A stretch of DNA of 8,509 nt from CAYXSX01 sp964493095. GTDB taxonomy: Bacteria > Pseudomonadota > Alphaproteobacteria > Micavibrionales > Micavibrionaceae. Where the stretch lies: NCBI GenBank assembly GCA_964493095.1, contig CAZBNG010000091.1, positions 1 through 8,509 of the forward strand, read 5' to 3'. Below, piece after piece: positions 6,347 through 8,509 of the stretch (its first letter is position 1; the number at the start of each line of letters is the position of its first letter). Position numbers and translations under genes: made by a program. The notes under the pieces are model-generated. The model was not told the DNA's origin. It saw nothing but the letters and a program-made list of their open reading frames with translations, and ran no database searches.

Positions 6347-7647
6347 GCAGCCTGTTGTTTCTTTTCACCGTAGTTCTTGGATTTGGCATTTTTTACGCGA
6401 TTGCCTCAAGGCGGTTTTTCGACGCGCCATGCCTGTACGCTCTACACGGATTATTCCTGATGGGCATCCCGCCCCTGCTTTACCTGTGCGGATTCCACCT
6501 TGATTACGCGCTGATCAACGATTTTGACAGGGATTCGGCCAATCTGCTGCTTTCTCTGGCCTTTGCGGTATCAATGAGCGGAACGTTATGCGGATATCTT
6601 ATCTTCCGCCGCCTGCCGCTGGGCGGTTTTCTTTTCCCCGGATACAATTACGACAGATCAAGACTTATGACCTTTATCGGTGTCTGCACCCTCAGCATCA
6701 TCGGCTTTCTGGTCATTCTTCTTCCTTTAAATGCCGTTCACTTCAACATCGTACAGGCCGTTTTCGAAATTCGTTATGGCGGTTTCTTTTTCGGCGGACT
6801 GAATTTCATCCGCCAGTTCCTGTTTTTCGGCAGCATGATTTCCGGCGCTTTCCTGATCGCTCTTTTACAGGAAAGAAAAGCAGGACAAAGCATTTCAGAT
6901 GCAATGCTCTGGAGCGTTGCAGGAATGTTTACTCTTAACATCCTCATGAGCTTTGTACTGGGTGGAAAAAGTTTCGTGGTTTTCCCACTTGCCGCAACGC
7001 TGCTGGGCTATGAAATATGTGTGCGCAAAAAGGGGCTCTCCCGCATTATCCTGATTTTATCCTTGATAACGAGCCTGATCGTCGGCCTTCAGGTTTTCCG
7101 CGCCTCAACCGTGGGGGGAAATACCCGCAGTGTTTCAGAATATATTTATACCGGGCTTTATTTCATCGTTTACGACACCACGCTGCTTTTCGTGGAAACA
7201 CATAACAAACGCCACTTCACGGAAACGGGTGAGGACTTCAAAAACGGCTTTATCCTACTGATTCCCCGTATCTTATGGCCGGATAAGCCCGCCACCGAAC
7301 TGACCGCCGGAAACAGGTTCGCGCGGCAAATTTCTCCGGAAAAAGAAAACCCGGGCGGAAAACCGCCATATGGATTTGCACAGTGGTATACCAATTTCGG
7401 GTGGCTTGGCGTATTTGTCGGGGGAATGCTGACCGGCTGGGTACTGGCGGCGCTGCAAAGAAAATACGGCGATTTTGCCGATAATCCCTTCTCTTTTGTC
7501 ATCATGTGGCACGTGATTTTTATCGTGCTCGGACCATGGCCCGGTGGCATTCATAACATTTCACTACTCAATTACGTGCTTTATATTTTCCCGCTTTTTA
7601 TTTTCAAATGGCTAACAAAAACAGCAGTTTACCGTATAAACGACTAA
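6343..7647 (+). CDS. Wzy-type oligosaccharide repeat-unit polymerase (multispanning membrane protein)
   Basis: This 434-residue inner-membrane protein should polymerise undecaprenyl-linked repeat units on the periplasmic side during capsule, exopolysaccharide or O-antigen synthesis. By eye it has roughly ten or more hydrophobic segments, for example at 3-20, 34-50, 68-87, 108-128, 155-175, 190-207, 210-224, 233-251, 268-285, 352-372, 384-398 and 408-424. Between about 286 and 350 is the long hydrophilic loop typical of Wzy proteins. That loop begins with IPRILWPDKP (307-316), a recurring signature of the oligosaccharide repeat-unit polymerase group, and continues with GNRFARQI and GFAQWYTNFGWLG. 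The ATG at 6343 is the first start after an in-frame TAA at 6334, and it puts the first helix at the N-terminus. The upstream ribosome site is poor. Wzy sequences diverge strongly, so the call rests on topology, this motif and context rather than on broad conservation. Confidence 0.85.
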   Translation: MSSLLFLFTVVLGFGIFYAIASRRFFDAPCLYALHGLFLMGIPPLLYLCGFHLDYALINDFDRDSANLLLSLAFAVSMSGTLCGYLIFRRLPLGGFLFPGYNYDRSRLMTFIGVCTLSIIGFLVILLPLNAVHFNIVQAVFEIRYGGFFFGGLNFIRQFLFFGSMISGAFLIALLQERKAGQSISDAMLWSVAGMFTLNILMSFVLGGKSFVVFPLAATLLGYEICVRKKGLSRIILILSLITSLIVGLQVFRASTVGGNTRSVSEYIYTGLYFIVYDTTLLFVETHNKRHFTETGEDFKNGFILLIPRILWPDKPATELTAGNRFARQISPEKENPGGKPPYGFAQWYTNFGWLGVFVGGMLTGWVLAALQRKYGDFADNPFSFVIMWHVIFIVLGPWPGGIHNISLLNYVLYIFPLFIFKWLTKTAVYRIND

Positions 7648-7790
7648 AATTTCTTCTCAAACAGTCATTTTGTTCTTGATTTGTTCTAAATTTTCTGTTA
7701 CAAGGAACTATAAACACCGGAATTGCGCCTTTTTTCCGCCCCCTGTCATTCCGGTAAAAATTTTTCCTAATACTGAAAACGAGGTTTCTT
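7648..7790. promoter_or_regulatory. AT-rich intergenic region with direct repeats, likely promoter region of the beta-helix gene
   Basis: This 143-bp spacer is clearly richer in A+T than the flanking genes and is the only sizeable gap in the rightward run. It contains two copies of TTTGTTCT 11 bp apart (7669-7676 and 7680-7687), a TATAAA at 7709-7714 that could be a -10 element but lacks a well-spaced -35, and an alternative weak pair TTGATT 7676-7681 / TACAAG 7699-7704 with 17-bp spacing. Downstream is an inverted repeat (see the separate entry). Just before the next start, GAGG at 7781-7784 is a good ribosome site six bases from the ATG. A separate promoter for the beta-helix gene is inferred, not demonstrated. 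Confidence 0.45.
7716..7755. repeat. Perfect 8-bp inverted repeat ACCGGAAT / ATTCCGGT
   Basis: The arms at 7716-7723 and 7748-7755 are perfectly complementary and are separated by 24 bases containing a T6 run. AAAAATTTTT follows at 7756-7765. In RNA it would form a stem-loop in the leader of the beta-helix gene. It could serve as a weak terminator or attenuator between the polymerase and that gene, or as a protein-binding site. The large loop, and the five A residues between stem and T-run, argue against a classic intrinsic terminator. Confidence 0.4.
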
Positions 7791-8509
7791 ATGCAACTAG
7801 GACTTGGCCTGGCGCGCCCGCAGGCACGCCCCTTCATTCCCTTTACCAAACCTGCAGGCTTTGGCTGGGATTACACATCCGAATTTTCCATCTTCCGGCG
7901 CGGCCGCAGGTATTTTAGCAGTTTCAATCCTGATGTACTGACAAACCCTTCCGGCAACACCTACTACGTCGATCCGGGGGCGTCGGGATCAGCGGACGGC
8001 TCCAGTTGGGTGAATGCCTTTACGACAATCGAGGACGCCCTGACCGCCACGAACGCCGCAAAAATTTATCTCGCGCCGGGTTATTACGACTGGGATGCGC
8101 TGGGCTGGTTGAACTCGCAACCGACCTTCAACCGGGCCACAGCGCTCATTTGCCCTTACGGCAAGGCGATATTGCATACCTCGCAGGAAACCGTTTACAG
8201 CTGGTCACAAAACGGCACATACAGCGATGTTTACGAAACAACCTATAACCCGATTTATGAGGTCGTGGACCGCACGAAAGTAAACGAACGCGGCTATCCC
8301 ATCCCCCTGGTCCGGCAGACCAACGTGGCGGATGTCGCTGCCAATCCTGGCTCATATTACTACACCGGCTCCACCCTGTATGTGCACACGCATGACAGCC
8401 GGGCGGCGGATTCCCAAATCATGGCCTTCCGCCAAAAGGCCAATATGGATATCCGCGCCGCCTGGGATATCCATTTCGAAAATATCGAATTCTGGGGCGG
8501 CACTTACCC
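7791..8509 (+). CDS. Right-handed parallel beta-helix (pectate-lyase fold) protein, 3' end beyond window
   Basis: From the ATG at 7791 the frame stays open to the end of the window (239 complete codons plus two bases, no stop), so this is the 5' part of a larger gene. The start is supported by GAGG six bases upstream. Residues 1-55 are basic and aromatic, beginning MQLGLGLARPQARPF, with no recognisable signal peptide. At 58-84 NTYYVDPGASGSADGSSW and the following NAFTTIEDAL form the typical entry to a beta-helix domain, where many such proteins read YYV-(S/D)-P-x-G-(S/D)-x-x-x-DG-x-SW-x-x-A. KIYLAPGYY (91-99) is the first strand of the coil, and NMDIRAAWDIHFENIEFWGG (218-237) looks like a helical rung. 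The fold is used by polysaccharide lyases, epimerases, surface proteins and phage tail spikes. Beside a glycan locus, a role in handling the glycan is plausible, but no catalytic residues can be assigned from this part. Confidence 0.75.
   Translation, partial: MQLGLGLARPQARPFIPFTKPAGFGWDYTSEFSIFRRGRRYFSSFNPDVLTNPSGNTYYVDPGASGSADGSSWVNAFTTIEDALTATNAAKIYLAPGYYDWDALGWLNSQPTFNRATALICPYGKAILHTSQETVYSWSQNGTYSDVYETTYNPIYEVVDRTKVNERGYPIPLVRQTNVADVAANPGSYYYTGSTLYVHTHDSRAADSQIMAFRQKANMDIRAAWDIHFENIEFWGGTY

Noticed and set aside
8445..8474. Inverted pair ATGGATATCC / GGATATCCAT with a 10-bp spacer
   Set aside because: It lies inside the beta-helix coding frame, where both arms encode similar Met/Trp-Asp-Ile segments; repeated rung residues explain it better than a DNA site.

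Overview
The window comes from a Gram-negative bacterium. It carries the end of an inner-membrane RND drug pump, a Wzy-type polysaccharide polymerase and several surface-glycan enzymes. Codon and base composition is moderate (about half G+C by eye). The style of the proteins suggests a proteobacterium, perhaps an alphaproteobacterium, but that is inference only.

Layout. (1) Positions 1-551 hold the C-terminal part of an AcrB/MexF-type RND transporter. (2) Only four bases later, 556-2633, come an NAD-dependent sugar epimerase/dehydratase and a GT4 glycosyltransferase, which overlap at an ATGA. (3) On the opposite strand, 3624-2599, is a NodB-type polysaccharide deacetylase; its 3' end overlaps the glycosyltransferase 3' end by 35 bp. 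(4) Divergent from the deacetylase, 3675-7647 is a compact rightward run: SAM-dependent methyltransferase, PAPS-type sulfotransferase (start and stop overlap at TAATG), a second SAM-dependent methyltransferase with a lysine-rich tail, and a multispanning Wzy-like repeat-unit polymerase. (5) After a 143-bp AT-rich spacer with direct and inverted repeats, a right-handed beta-helix (pectate-lyase-fold) protein starts at 7791 and runs off the window without a stop.

Together, regions 2-5 look like part of a locus for a Wzy-dependent capsule, exopolysaccharide or O-antigen. The epimerase would supply a nucleotide sugar and the GT4 enzyme would add a residue. The deacetylase would free amino groups on N-acetyl sugars, and the two methyltransferases and the sulfotransferase would decorate the glycan. 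The polymerase would join repeat units in the periplasm. The beta-helix protein could bind, cleave or epimerise the product, or be a surface or tail-spike-like protein. The unusual aspect is the tight coupling of sulfation and methylation genes to a Wzy polymerase, which points to a sulfated, methylated bacterial glycan. No flippase, export (Wza/Wzc), initiating transferase or PAPS-synthesis gene is visible, so the locus must extend beyond the window or rely on genes elsewhere. I see no RNA genes, CRISPR array, insertion sequence or phage module.
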